Of a stretch of 64,000 nt of DNA, positions 31,059-42,267 are shown piece after piece. Position 1 is the first letter of the stretch. Each line of letters opens with the position of its first letter. The stretch is from Zymoseptoria tritici IPO323 (lineage: Eukaryota > Ascomycota > Dothideomycetes > Mycosphaerellales > Mycosphaerellaceae): positions 1,860,001 through 1,924,000 of the forward strand of contig NC_018214.1 of assembly GCF_000219625.1 (NCBI RefSeq), written 5' to 3'. The notes beneath the pieces were generated by a model. It had not been told where the DNA came from, made no database searches, and worked only from the letters and a program-made list of their open reading frames with translations. A program made the translations under genes and the position numbers.

Positions 31059-32040
31059 CTATCCCTTCGCTACTGGCAGGCCTAGCACCGTGCTTTCGTA
31101 CCCTTCCGTTCCTTCATCCTCCCGCGCGACATTGTGGTTGCTCAAAACAAAGTTGTCCAGGACACGCACGTTGACGGGTTGAATATCGAGCATTTGGCGG
31201 ACAGCTTGCTGCCGATCTTCTGGCATACACTCAATGATAGCCTGAGGCGGACCGTAGAGGTGCTGATATACGTGGATACCACACGTCTTGCAGAACGGGA
31301 ACCCGTTGAATTTGCGGTCGAAAGAGTAGTCTTGAGTGTTCTCTGTTCCTGTCAGGACGACTTGACTCTTTGAGGGGTAGGCACCGACCCAGGCGTTCTG
31401 TAGGGAGATTAGTCGTCGCCGAGCCCGAGGTGTAGGCTGATCTGAAGTGGACTTGCCCGTGTACAGATACTGCAATTGTCTTCGCGGATCGCGAGTTCCT
31501 CGGGTGATTGGAGGAGCTGTACTTTGACCTTGCCACAATCGCAGGAGCCGGCTATCGGGGCTTGCGGAGGCAAAATGTGCAGTTGACTGAAATCTGGACG
31601 AACACTTTGACGATGAAGCTCGCAGGAAGAGATCGCGAAGGACTGATGGAGGAACTTACTCATAGTCAAAAGGATTGATCTGACGAATACACCTAACATT
31701 GACAGCTCGTCCTCGAACGGATCCTTCGAAGTGTTCTGCGGAGATCGTAGTACCACAGACACTGCAGAACTGGACGCATGGCAATATTGTCAGACACAGA
31801 GTGGATGATCCTCGTTCGTTGACTTGCCTCCTTCTCGAGACCTTCAGATCGATACCTTGCGATGTGGCCATCATCCCGCGTGGCACGATAGACCAGCTCA
31901 GTCGACAGTGGTAGCCATAGACATCCTGCTTTGCTGCAGTGTTTACAGGCACAAGTACTTGTCTGTTTCAAGTCTGCCACGGGAAGCTCGAATCGATAGC
32001 TTCCACAATGACAGTTGCCTTGGAGTACAGTCTCAGACAT
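31059..32040 (-). CDS. protein with two GFA (glutathione-dependent formaldehyde-activating, CENP-V-like) domains
   Basis: Four exons, complement(31059..31397,31457..31586,31660..31769,31828..32040), 263 aa. Domain 1 (residues 1-108) has zinc-ligand motifs CHCGSYRF, CACKHCSKAG and FCSVCGTTI. Domain 2 (about 118-240) has CDCGKVKV, NCSICTRN and FCKTCGIHVYQH. GFA-fold proteins bind zinc through these cysteines; the best-known member joins formaldehyde to glutathione, but most fungal paralogues have unknown substrates. Introns 1 and 3 (5' to 3') begin with GCAAGT and end with AG. No GT donor nearby keeps the frame, and the joins restore both Cys motifs, so they are read as GC-AG introns. Intron 2 is an ordinary GTAAGT...CAG. 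Confidence 0.9.
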
Positions 32041-32699
32041 TCTGTGGTCTGGATTCTGAGAGAGACCATGGGAGATGCGAGCTTCTTTCCTTCTTGAAGC
32101 ATGGCGGTATGAAGCAAAAGTCGCCCTTCAGGTGAAACACGGAATCAGCTTCGCTGAATTTGAAAGACGAGTGCGGAGTGTTGTCTGTCGTGTCGTTGTT
32201 GTTGATCCCGTAACGATCCATATGGCTCGGCTTAGTAAGCAAGAGCGGGGCCTGCAACCCGACGAGGGGAAGCAGCAGCTGGATCTCTCCTCTCCTTCTC
32301 TCCATCATCAACATTCGGCACCATTATCCACGGCATCCTGAACTCGGAGGCAAGAATGAACACGGATCACGAACATGCGAGTCCCTTCACCGGCGTGATG
32401 TGCTCGTGCATGTGAGCCTTACTCGGTACGGACTGTGTGATCATGCTGCGCCTACCCTGCAACTCTTGCACAGCCTCGACAGACATTATGGTACTACTGG
32501 TTCTGCAAGTGGTGCACCGACCATGGTCGCAACGGGCTGTGAATACAACTGGAGACGATTGCTGAGATCAAATATAAGGCTGACGATGAGTATTCCATTT
32601 CTTTCATCCCTGTTGACGTCTTTCCACCATTGTCGACGTCGTCTCCATCGAAAGATCTTTACGACATCTTAGCTCAATGATAGTGAGGCACTTTGTGTC
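32041..32699. other. intergenic region, divergent GFA and C2H2 genes
   Basis: 659 bp between divergent starts. No feature recognised besides short chance frames. Confidence 0.45.
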
Positions 32700-34090
32700 A
32701 TGAAGATGGCCCACTATCCTTGTCGCTTCACTATCACAATCATTGTCATTCTCACAATCGTCGCCCTTGTCAAAGCGCAACCGGAAGGATACGATTCGAA
32801 CGCCGACATGGATTGGTCTTCGACGTTGTCCAATATGGGCGGACAATTCTCCAACATGCTGGCACTCGCATCATCGTCGCAGATGGTAAGGAGAAGACTC
32901 CCGTTTGTTTAGACACATGCGTCAGAGCACTGCACTGACCTTACCAATAGGGACTGCCATCACCGCAGTCGGACGTTAGGCCATCTTCAGATCAACCTCA
33001 ACATCGTCAACGGACCCAGACCCAGCCGACCAGCATACCCAACAATGACTACCTGATGCCCACCTACACGGGAAATCTCGACGGCATGATGTCCCAGAGT
33101 GCTCCTGCGCAATTCCTCGCATCGCCCTTCGCGTCGACCGCACAACCTCTGACCTTTGGCGGGCAGTCTTTTGCAGAGTTCAATGAGATTCCCATCTCTT
33201 ACAGTCACAAGAGACCGCGCTTGATGGACGAACCACGCATATTTCAGCACAGTCCGCAGCCCAATCTGGCGCCATTAGGACCTACGTCGCATCCTCGTGA
33301 CTACTTGGAGCCTCAAGGACATTCAGCTGCCACGTCCTTCTTCGACGAAGGTCCGTTCGACATTGAGATGCCAACGGATGACTTTACATCACAGCAAGAT
33401 TACCCGAACCTGAATCAATACGACGTTAATCAGCACCCTTGGGCACAACAGCAGCCTCAACAGCTTGTATCGATGCAAAGTTCCATGGATCATTCTTCTG
33501 TTATGTCTGGCTCGTACACCCCGCCAGGCGCTGACCTACCTCCTTTCTTCCGCGACGATGTCAACACCTGGAATCACGATACACCACCTCCACTCGTTGA
33601 TATGCAGAGCTGGATCGACCAAGCTACGCCATTCGTCGATCACCTACTGCCACGCCTCGACACGAACCTTCTCGCTCCACCTGCGTCCTCGATCGCACGC
33701 TCGCCCTCCTCCGCGTCCTCCGTCGCATCCTCATCCTCTCGCCTCGGCTCTTCAAGACGCAACCGGGACCAGATGACAGCCGGCGACTTCGCCTGCTACT
33801 GGTGCGCCGCCGCCTTCCCAACCTCGCTCGACCTCACGCACCACCTTCGCTCGCACGCACCATACGCCAGTCGAAACCATGTGTGCCAAAAGTGCGAAAA
33901 ACGGTTCCAATACAGGAAAGATTTGTTGAGACATCTTCCGCGCCATGATCCGAATCGGCAGAGGTTCTACTGCACGTTCACGGGGTGCAAATATCACAAC
34001 AAGGGGTTTGGGCGACGGGACCACTTGGAGAGGCATGTTATCAGCCAGCATGGGAGGGTTGATACGCCGTTGGAGAGTTCACCTGCATGA
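32700..34090 (+). CDS. C2H2 zinc-finger transcription factor-like protein with hydrophobic N-terminus
   Basis: Two exons, join(32700..32885,32951..34090), 441 aa; the intron (GTAAGG...CAATAG) is phase 0. The frame starts MKMAHYPCRF followed by a hydrophobic run of about 18 residues (TITIIVILTIVALVKA), which looks like a signal sequence or anchor. If translation instead starts at a later Met (MDWSSTL, 32808) the protein is an ordinary soluble factor. Residues about 63-340 are Ser/Pro/Gln-rich and disordered. The C-terminal 100 residues hold three fingers: FACYWCAAAF..LDLTHHLRSH, HVCQKCEKRF..KDLLRHLPRH and FYCTFTGCKYHNKGF..DHLERHVISQH. Probably a DNA-binding regulator. Confidence 0.85.
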
Positions 34091-35813
34091 GGATTTGTTA
34101 GAAAGAGGTGTCGGTCGTTTGACTTCGCTTTTGAATTGACATGACGATAGATACCCAGATATGTTTGACTTAGCTTACAATGCAATTTGCAGACACAGAA
34201 CTTGATACAGCAGCTTCACAAACTACCGCAGCTGCAGATACAAATGTCAAGAACGATGATCTGGACTATTGCTCCATACGCCCGAGTAGACAATGGACAG
34301 AGGATTTGCATGTGAAAGCTTCTGAGCTGGGTGCAGCCTTCTCGCTTCGGCAAGAGTTTCGTCAAGCCTCGGGCATTCGATATGGGCGCGGTATACATGT
34401 AGTCTGGCTCTGACTCACCATCGTCAGCGAAGACTATGCTATACATTCGGCGCAAGGCACACCTCGAGAAGCGCCGAGATATCGTGGTCACGCATGAACG
34501 ATCAGCGGTGAGCATTCGTCATGGCGACGAATGCCATCGATCATGCGGTTTAGCCAAATAGTCGATGACCTCGAGATACACGCCCTTTCTGCTTGGAACC
34601 CGCGTGCAAGCAAGCCAAGCCTTTTTTCCGTCGGCTCCGAAGGCCCGTCAGCCGCAATGCGAACTGCAGTCGCGCGGTGCACGCCTTTGCCATGTTCCCC
34701 GGATGACACGCCATGGATCGGGGGTACGGGAAGAGCGGGCTGGGGCATGCGGCTCTTGCATTGCTGTGCAAGGTCATACGGGTAATGGCTGCGGTTCGGT
34801 AGGAGCTTGATCGTAGAAGGTGAGGTCAAAGTGAGGCTGTGTGGTCATTGGAATCGTGGCTTAGACTGGAGTTGTATGAGATTGGGCTTAATATCTGTGC
34901 TCCTTCCGCCCCACACGGAGACGACGGGCCGTTCAGCGCCCCGATTCCCACTTCACGGAGTCACGAATTCGTCTTTCTTCCCTTCCACTCAACTTCTCGT
35001 CCTGTCGTTGCTTTCGAATTACTCGCTTGCATACATGGGCGCCGGCGCCGAGGTATGACGATCAGAAGAGCTCCCATTGACCATGGCCCAGGAACGCTGT
35101 CATCAAGAAACCGGCCAAGCGTCGTCGCACTGCTCACATGTCCATGTACATCTGTACAATCGGAAGCTCCTCCATGCTCGTGCTACTCGCTGCGCATTGT
35201 CATGTACTCTCTGGCGATTGAGTGACAGGTGAAATTGGCACTCCTTTCGGCGAGCTCCTATCCTCTCACTCTTTCTGCTTACACCGGTTTCGTCACGAAC
35301 TCGCGTTGCCAGCGCGATTGTACTCGAGAACCTCCGTGCGCTTCTGCTGCTGTACTGCGACCGTCCGCAGTCTTCCGACACCGGCCGAATGTACTGTGGA
35401 CGCCCGATGCCTCCACGAACGAAGCTATGGCGGCCTCACAACAATGACATTATCTTCAACGCCTGCGGCGCAAAACTCTTGGACTCCTCGTTCCTCAGAC
35501 TCGACGAACAGTGTCGAGGTTTCACCAACTGCGCTGTGTGTTCTCAGCCAGTTGAGATTTCTCCACTTTCATTCTGTTCCTGCAGCTTGGTGCGGTTGTT
35601 TGCTTCGACGAACTGCAAGGTGATCGCACCTTGTGCAAAGCTCGCCCTACACGCTCCGCCAGCACCGCCAACGCCCGCCAACATTGCTGCACTTGGTGGT
35701 CACATCGGCCGCCAGCGACCACAGGGACCGAGCCCTAAATTTGAGGAGTATATGAATATCCTACTCGTGCTCCACATCCGTTGTCAAACCTTTCCTCCTT
35801 GCTTCCCGTGGCA
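34091..35813. other. long intergenic region
   Basis: 1723 bp without a supportable gene. Open frames up to about 140 codons on both strands show no domain or plausible splicing. Confidence 0.5.
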
Positions 35814-37171
35814 ATGAGTGATGTCTTTAACAACTTTGGTGGCGCTTTCTTTGACGACGACCTCGGTTATCACGAGCAGCCATTCCTCATCCAAGTGAGT
35901 TGTATTCGCCAAAACGTCAAGACTCAGGAATGCTCACCGCCGATAGCCCAACGATCAACACGATTTTGGATGCCAAACGAACTATCTTCCAATCGACCTC
36001 TGCCAGCAATGTGGTCCTTACAGTCCTCGCTACAATTCCCAATCTTCCTTCATCATCCCCGTCTTTCAGAACAATGGTCGGCGCCACAACGAGCCACGAT
36101 GTACTGGCATGACCTACGCACAGGCCGTGGCCACGCCTCAGCCTGTGCGCACGCCGTCTTTCTCCACTCCGACATACGTTCAACCCCAGACTGCATTCCC
36201 ACCGCTTCGGGCTGGATCTCCTACATTGCCAGCAAACGTCACAATCGGCCATAATGCGCAAGGATCGACTTATGCCCAGGTCGCACAACGTGCCAACCAC
36301 AGCCCTATACAACAGCAAGGGACGTCAACGACAAATATATGCTCACCTTATACACAAGGGCCTTTCCATGCAGGCCAATCTATTGCACCCGACCAAAGAC
36401 GAGCAGATCACGGGACAGCGGGTCAACTCTTGCCGCACCCACTATATGCCGGGGCGCCTCAGCGACATGCCCGACCTCAACGCCGTCCATCTCGATCGTA
36501 CCATACAGCTCAGACCAATGATCCTATACAAGATCTTGCACAATCCTTAGAGGACGCGATACCTTTAGCGATCCAGCCGGAAACCACCCTAGATCCAAGA
36601 AGTGTCTCAACGTTCATTCAACGAACGCAGCGTGGTGCGCATCGACGGTCTATCTCCTCATCAGCAGGTCCTAGCATCCCTTCCACGCCTGCTGTACCTG
36701 CAACGTTGTCGACGTCTTCGATCACGAGCAGGAGGAAGGGCGAAGCAATGCGTGATCCTTCGCTGCCCTTCGCGTGTCCCGTCTGCGGCAAAACATATCA
36801 CACCCACGAAGATCGCAAGTATGTAATGAGTCTTCACCGTTGGCCTGCTCGGTCCATCCGCTAATGTATGAAGCAGGCGACACATCGCCCGTACCCACAG
36901 TAGTGTCGAAAGCCGCCCTCATCGATGCGGACAGCTAGGCTGCGGGAAAGCTTTTATACATCCGAAGGACCTTCGACGCCATGCAGCCACCCACCTGCCA
37001 CCCGTACATATCGACTGTCCTCATCCCGATTGTGAGAAAGACTTCACGAGACAGGACAACCTCGATCGTCACGTGCGAGACTTTCACCTTGTCGACTCGG
37101 GATTTGCGGGCTCGACGAGCACTTCTCGTCGTGGTAGCTTCATGGCACCGCGAACGGACCATAACTTTTGA
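35814..37171 (+). CDS. C2H2 zinc-finger transcription factor-like protein
   Basis: Three exons, join(35814..35894,35947..36818,36877..37171), 415 aa. Exon 1 begins MSDVFNNFGGAFF; introns are GTGAGT...GATAG and GTATGT...AGCAG, the latter with a CTAAT branch site. Residues 30-300 are low-complexity, rich in Pro, Gln, Ser and Thr. The last 125 residues contain FACPVCGKTYHTHEDRKRHIARTH (split by intron 2), HRCGQLGCGKAFIHPKDLRRHAATH and IDCPHPDCEKDFTRQDNLDRHVRDFH, three good C2H2 fingers with C-x2-C or C-x4-C spacing. Likely a nuclear regulator. Fourth C2H2 gene on the + strand in 12 kb. Confidence 0.9.
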
Positions 37172-37673
37172 GGGGGTAGGAAAAATATACTGGGGCAGTG
37201 GACATGTACATTGCAGTGAAGAACAATCTATGGGAGGAATGTGCTATTGCGGAAGACGGTATTTCGACTTTCTTTCGGTGACCAGGGCGTTCTGCGATGT
37301 ACTGTACTTACTGCGGTTGCAATCCTCTGCTGGGAGGGATTATTGCGCTTCGACTTCTGTATTGATATTGTAATCAAAGTATAAATCAACAGTTTGAATA
37401 TGAATATTTTGGTTCAACAGATGATCGCACTTCACGTCCCTGATCGGCAAGTCTTGCGAGAATTACCTGTATTCAAGGCAAGATCGTCACGAAATCCAAG
37501 TGAAGTCGTCGTTAGTGAAGTCGTTTCGTGCACGGACATCGTTCACGCGTCTCCCGCCCGCTTCCACGCGCCATCTTGACAATCCTCCTACGAAGCTTCC
37601 ACATCCTCACGCCGTACTCTTCCAATGGCCCCTAACACATATTCTCCGACACGATAGCGCCGCGTACCTCGCA
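37172..37673. other. intergenic region upstream of ORC4
   Basis: 502 bp; AT-rich near 37360-37420. The ORC4 frame is open back to 37500 but without an ATG, so most of this is 5' UTR or promoter. Confidence 0.45.
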
Positions 37674-40154
37674 ATGCCTCCCACGCGAGCCTCCAAACGG
37701 CGTAAACTCTCACCTGAGGCCGAGGTCGGCAGCGACACCAGGACAGCATCTCCAGCTCCAGCTCCACGATCCTCTGGCCGCAGAGCAGCACCCACATCTG
37801 CTGCGAGAAAAGCAAAAGCGAAGACAGTGGAAGCTGCACCTGCTTCTCCATCACCGGAACCTCCAAAGTTAATTGGCCGAGCCATCTGGAAAGAAGCCAA
37901 AGCGAAGAAGTTGAGCCAGAAGGCCGAGAAAGGAGGACGAAGCCTGAGTCGAGGGTTGGATACGGCAAGAGATGGCGAGGTTTTTGACGACATCGATGGG
38001 GCGCTGGTGGGGAGGGAGCCATATGGGAGGATGAACGGGCGGGCTAAACAGGTGACAGCGAAAAAGGTAGAGGAAGAGACACCAAAGGGCAGGGTCATTC
38101 CCGCGAAGACTGGGTTCTTCAGCAGATTCTCGAAGGAGGCTATTGAGGCTGCTGAGAGGGAGGGGAGGACAGTGGGCGTGTTGGACTCGGACGATAGTGA
38201 GGAGGAAGTTTTCGAGGACGAGGACACGGACATGGATGGTATGGATGATGAGCCAAGTGAGGGAGAGGTGGCCACCGATAGCGCCAAACCCAATGGCTCA
38301 GCGAAACAAAGTGCAAGCGGCGGGAAGTTCTGGACAACTGCTCCGTCGGGCGAGCGCAAGAAGACATTCGAGGATGAGATACGAGATTTGGAAGCAGCTG
38401 CGAAGAGGAGGGCTGAGGAAGAGAGCAGCGCGGACGAGCTGGCATCTGAGAACGAGCTGAGACAATCCTCGTTGAAGAAGGACACTCGTACGAAGAGAAG
38501 CGCCAGGTCAAAAGCAGAGGTCAAGACAGAGGTCACTTCGGTGTCAAAACCACGTGCCGTCAAACCGCTGGATCGAAGGAAGGCCACGCCAACAAAAGCT
38601 GCCGCTACGAATGGAATACCACGGGTCGTTCCGGAGGATGAGCTGGAGGTTGGCGACTCGGAAGACGAGCGGGTAGCAGCGGTGAGCAGCAAAGGCGCCA
38701 ATCTGTCTGCGCAAAAGATGACAACGCCATCCAAAGCAAGACCAGCCATGGCGAAGAAGGCGGTCGCCATCCCTTCAATCACATTCGAAGCACAGCATTT
38801 GCAATGTATACAGAGAGTACTCATGGGCAAGGCGACTGGCAAGCGGGTGGTACCTTTGACCAACCTAAGCGACGAATACGCCAAGGTGTACTCACTCGTC
38901 GATCAGACGGTGACTGCAGGCGAGAGCAACAGCATGCTTCTCATCGGTGCCCGAGGCTGTGGTAAGACTGCTTTGGTGAACCAAATTCTGAGAGAGCAGA
39001 GCGTGAAGCATCCGGATGATTATCATGTTGTGCGACTGAACGGCTTCATCCACACCGATGACAAGATCGCTCTTCGCGAGATCTGGAGACAGCTTGGCCG
39101 AGAGATGGAAATGGAGGAAGAAGATGGTCCAGCAAAGAACTACGCCGATACACTGTCGACTCTTCTCGCATTGCTCTCACATCCCACCGAGATGGGAGTC
39201 GACGAGCCGGGACAAGTGACGAAGAGCGTTATCTTCATCATGGTCGAGTTCGATCTGTTCGCGACTCATCCTCGCCAGACTCTATTGTACAATCTCTTCG
39301 ACATTGCACAGTCCCGCAAGGCGCCGATCGCAGTACTCGGCCTCACCACGAGAATCGATGTCGCCGAGAGCTTGGAGAAGCGAGTCAAGAGTCGATTCAG
39401 TCATCGTTATGTGCACCTTAGTCTGTCGAAGAGTCTGCAAGCGTTCGAGCAGGTCTGCCGTGCAGCGCTGGCGATCACAGCGCACGAATTGTCCAGCGAA
39501 GAAAAGCAGGAATTGGGAGAGCCCACCGATGTGGCAACAAAATTGCAGCTGGCTTCAAGCAAAACCAAAGAGCATTCCGCTGTCTCCAGCTGGAACAGCG
39601 TCGTCGACCACATCCTCGCCTCGGAGCCTTGCGCAAGACTGCTCCATCGACTCTACTACACAACCAAATCCATCCTAGAGTTCCTGACCTCCCTCTGCCT
39701 TTCCATCGCGACAATACCAACCAGCGAATCCACCACATCGACCGCACTCTTCGCCCACTTTACGACGACCCTGCCTGAAGCCCTCCATGCACCGGACTCA
39801 AAACTCACTCTCCTCCCCTCCCTCTCCATTCTCCAGCTCGCCCTCCTCATCTCCGCCGCCCGCCTCACCAACATCTACAACACAGAAATCATCTCCTTCA
39901 ACCTTGCTTACGACGAATACAAAAACCTTGCATCGAAAGCGAAGTTGCAGGCTTCGGCATCTGGAGCGCTGGCGCAGGGAGCCGGGAGTCGAGTTTGGGG
40001 CAAGGCTGTGGCAAAGGGTGCTTGGGAAGGGTTGGTCGAGTGTGGTTTGGTGATGGAGGATGGAAGAGGTGGCCGGGTCGACGTCGCTATGGAGGAGATC
40101 GGAGGGAGCGGAGTGGACTTGGGAGCTTGGGGACGGTGGTGTAGGGAGATCTAG
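37674..40154 (+). CDS. ORC4: origin recognition complex subunit 4
   Basis: Single exon, 826 aa from the first in-frame ATG (MPPTRASKRRK). The N-terminal 380 residues are disordered, highly charged and basic/acidic mixed, as in filamentous-fungal Orc4, which is longer than yeast Orc4 through this extension. About 390-620 is an AAA+ domain with Walker A GARGCGKTAL (about residue 425), the Walker B region VIFIMVEFDLF (about 521), QTLLYNLFDIAQSRKAPIAVLGLTTRIDV (sensor region, in pieces) and the arginine-containing EKRVKSRFSHRYVHL. The C-terminal 200 residues form the winged-helix Orc4 C-domain (LLISAARLTNIYN...FNLAYDEYK). The protein is part of the six-subunit complex that marks replication origins. 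Oddity: the acidic pair expected in Walker B (usually DE) reads VE. Confidence 0.96.
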   Translation: MPPTRASKRRKLSPEAEVGSDTRTASPAPAPRSSGRRAAPTSAARKAKAKTVEAAPASPSPEPPKLIGRAIWKEAKAKKLSQKAEKGGRSLSRGLDTARDGEVFDDIDGALVGREPYGRMNGRAKQVTAKKVEEETPKGRVIPAKTGFFSRFSKEAIEAAEREGRTVGVLDSDDSEEEVFEDEDTDMDGMDDEPSEGEVATDSAKPNGSAKQSASGGKFWTTAPSGERKKTFEDEIRDLEAAAKRRAEEESSADELASENELRQSSLKKDTRTKRSARSKAEVKTEVTSVSKPRAVKPLDRRKATPTKAAATNGIPRVVPEDELEVGDSEDERVAAVSSKGANLSAQKMTTPSKARPAMAKKAVAIPSITFEAQHLQCIQRVLMGKATGKRVVPLTNLSDEYAKVYSLVDQTVTAGESNSMLLIGARGCGKTALVNQILREQSVKHPDDYHVVRLNGFIHTDDKIALREIWRQLGREMEMEEEDGPAKNYADTLSTLLALLSHPTEMGVDEPGQVTKSVIFIMVEFDLFATHPRQTLLYNLFDIAQSRKAPIAVLGLTTRIDVAESLEKRVKSRFSHRYVHLSLSKSLQAFEQVCRAALAITAHELSSEEKQELGEPTDVATKLQLASSKTKEHSAVSSWNSVVDHILASEPCARLLHRLYYTTKSILEFLTSLCLSIATIPTSESTTSTALFAHFTTTLPEALHAPDSKLTLLPSLSILQLALLISAARLTNIYNTEIISFNLAYDEYKNLASKAKLQASASGALAQGAGSRVWGKAVAKGAWEGLVECGLVMEDGRGGRVDVAMEEIGGSGVDLGAWGRWCREI

Positions 40155-42267
40155 ACGGGCGTGGTGCGACGCATGCTTGGCTATTGTGCATGGAATATGA
40201 AGCATCTATGCCCGGAAGTCACGACACAGCGGAGACACACAGCAACGTCCATTTCATACGGGAGGACGTCCGGAAAGGTACCAAAATGAAGTACTGGTTG
40301 TTTCTGACTTCCCCGCCACGATGCAGAGTGCTTCCACCACGCCAGAAAACACTCCACATTTTAGCCTCTGCTCCAGCCTCCGGTGGGCTGGCCGGCCGCG
40401 GTTGTTGCCCAGAAATCACACTTTCGGAGAATTTTCAGCGATCGTCAACACGTCAGACGTCGACCTCCACGAGCGAACCATGCTGCCAGTCCCCGTTCCG
40501 TTACCTAACATCCGGGAGTTGGAAGCAGTTCCGGGACTTGACTTTGACTACTTCTGCAGCCGTTGGCACCGCCGGTCTCGAGCTATACGAGCGCGGCCTT
40601 GTAATAAGTCTGACAGCTACAACCAACCTTGAGTCCTTGACCGCTTTTTCGGCACGACCACGTCGAACTGGCATCTGCAAACGTTGTCTCAACATGACAA
40701 TGACGATATAGGTGGCCCTCGGTCGGTAGCTGCGCCAGGTTGACCTGCAGCGTGCCGCAACGCCGTAGCCGAGCTTTTGGCGAAGCACTACTGCAGCTGG
40801 TCAGCTGGGCTCCGACTTGCAAGCCTTGAAACCATCAGATTTGACGCTTCTGCAGTACGACTGCTTGCTGGGGCTTCTGGAGGGCCGAATTGGAGACTGA
40901 AAAGGTTCATGTAGCGCCGCATGGATCCCCGCCTTGGCTCCTTCCCGGGATTCAGTCAATTTCTCGGGTTGCACTGCCTCATGCATACATACGTCAATAC
41001 ACATTGACGCCGTTGTGTTAGCATTGCGTACGACCGCTGAATGTATATCAGTTTTTCTGTGGGTGGCTTCGACTCATCGGCACTTTAGCTGCCGGATGTC
41101 GACTGTTAAGCGTGCAGCCGCCGTTGCAAATAGTGGTGTCTTGGGTTTGGACTCGCACGGTGACAAACCCAGTGCCGTGGACGTGGGATACCTCACGCAA
41201 CGGACCAAGCGTACCGAGACGGCGTGACACTGATTTGTCCCTGTTCGACATGGATCATCTCACCACCCCTGAAAGCTTCGATAGCCGACAAAGTGGCGTG
41301 AGAATATCTTGCATTAGCATCATCTGGACGACTCCCCGACTCTTTGCTGCCCACCAGCAGTAAAATGTACTTTGAACGCAGCACGGTTGCCGACGCTGTG
41401 GCCGCCAGCGGCGTGGAAACCGAGCGTCTGGATGAGCCGATGGCAATGGCGTTACGTATCCTAGCGCTGTCCTAATGCAACCCTTGCAGATTTGGCGCCC
41501 ATTGACCGTTTACCGCCGATGGCAGATCAAAGACCGAGCTCGACCCAGCAGCATCGATCTGGCGGCCGACTCAATCTGTATACAACAAGCCAGCTCATGA
41601 TCAACAATACCTTGCGAGGCAAGCGGTATCAATGCTACGAGCGTGAGTGGCTTGTGCTTCCGCCGGCGATATGGACTTTAGCAGCGTTGACAGAGTTGAC
41701 GAACCAAGGAAGTCTCTGCTTTTCGTAGGCGAACACCTGCATGATGCAGGTTCCGCACTTGCATGAGAAGATCCCGAAAGGCTTTGAAATGTCAACGACA
41801 GCCTTGCCGAAATCCTTCAGATGTGATTATCCATTGACTTATTTCCCACTCGACACTGTACACGGCAGTGTTCTTCTTGTCAATCAGCACTGTAGCAGGC
41901 AATCCATGAGGTCAACCGATCTACCGTCTTACTTCTCAGCTGAACCCGGTTTGAAGCCAGGAGATTACCCTCAGCTGGCCCCAGTTTAGTCGCTCCTTTG
42001 GCCTGTCGTTACGCTATGCACACTGCACAGGAGACTAATGCAACAGTTCCCTTGGGGAGTCGGGAAAGTCGGCGACTCTTCTCTTGAATCCACTCTCTTG
42101 GTGACTTGGTGATCACGGCCGACGGCTTTCCTCCTGGAAGCGTTGTCCTGAACGACCGGTCTGATAGCACGCACCTTTCCCAGGCTGTCCCTGTCATCTC
42201 ACCAGGACGACCCGAGTACCTGGATTCCGTTTCGCGCTTCTTTCGATCTCTGATAGAACTTGCCAGG
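40155..42267. other. long intergenic region
   Basis: 2113 bp between ORC4 and the methyltransferase gene. Open frames are short and unconvincing; no repeats or RNA genes recognised. Confidence 0.5.

Noticed and set aside
37607..38884. 425-codon open frame on the - strand opposite ORC4
   Set aside because: It is the antisense shadow of the charged low-complexity ORC4 N-terminus; Ser/Leu-rich composition and no domain.
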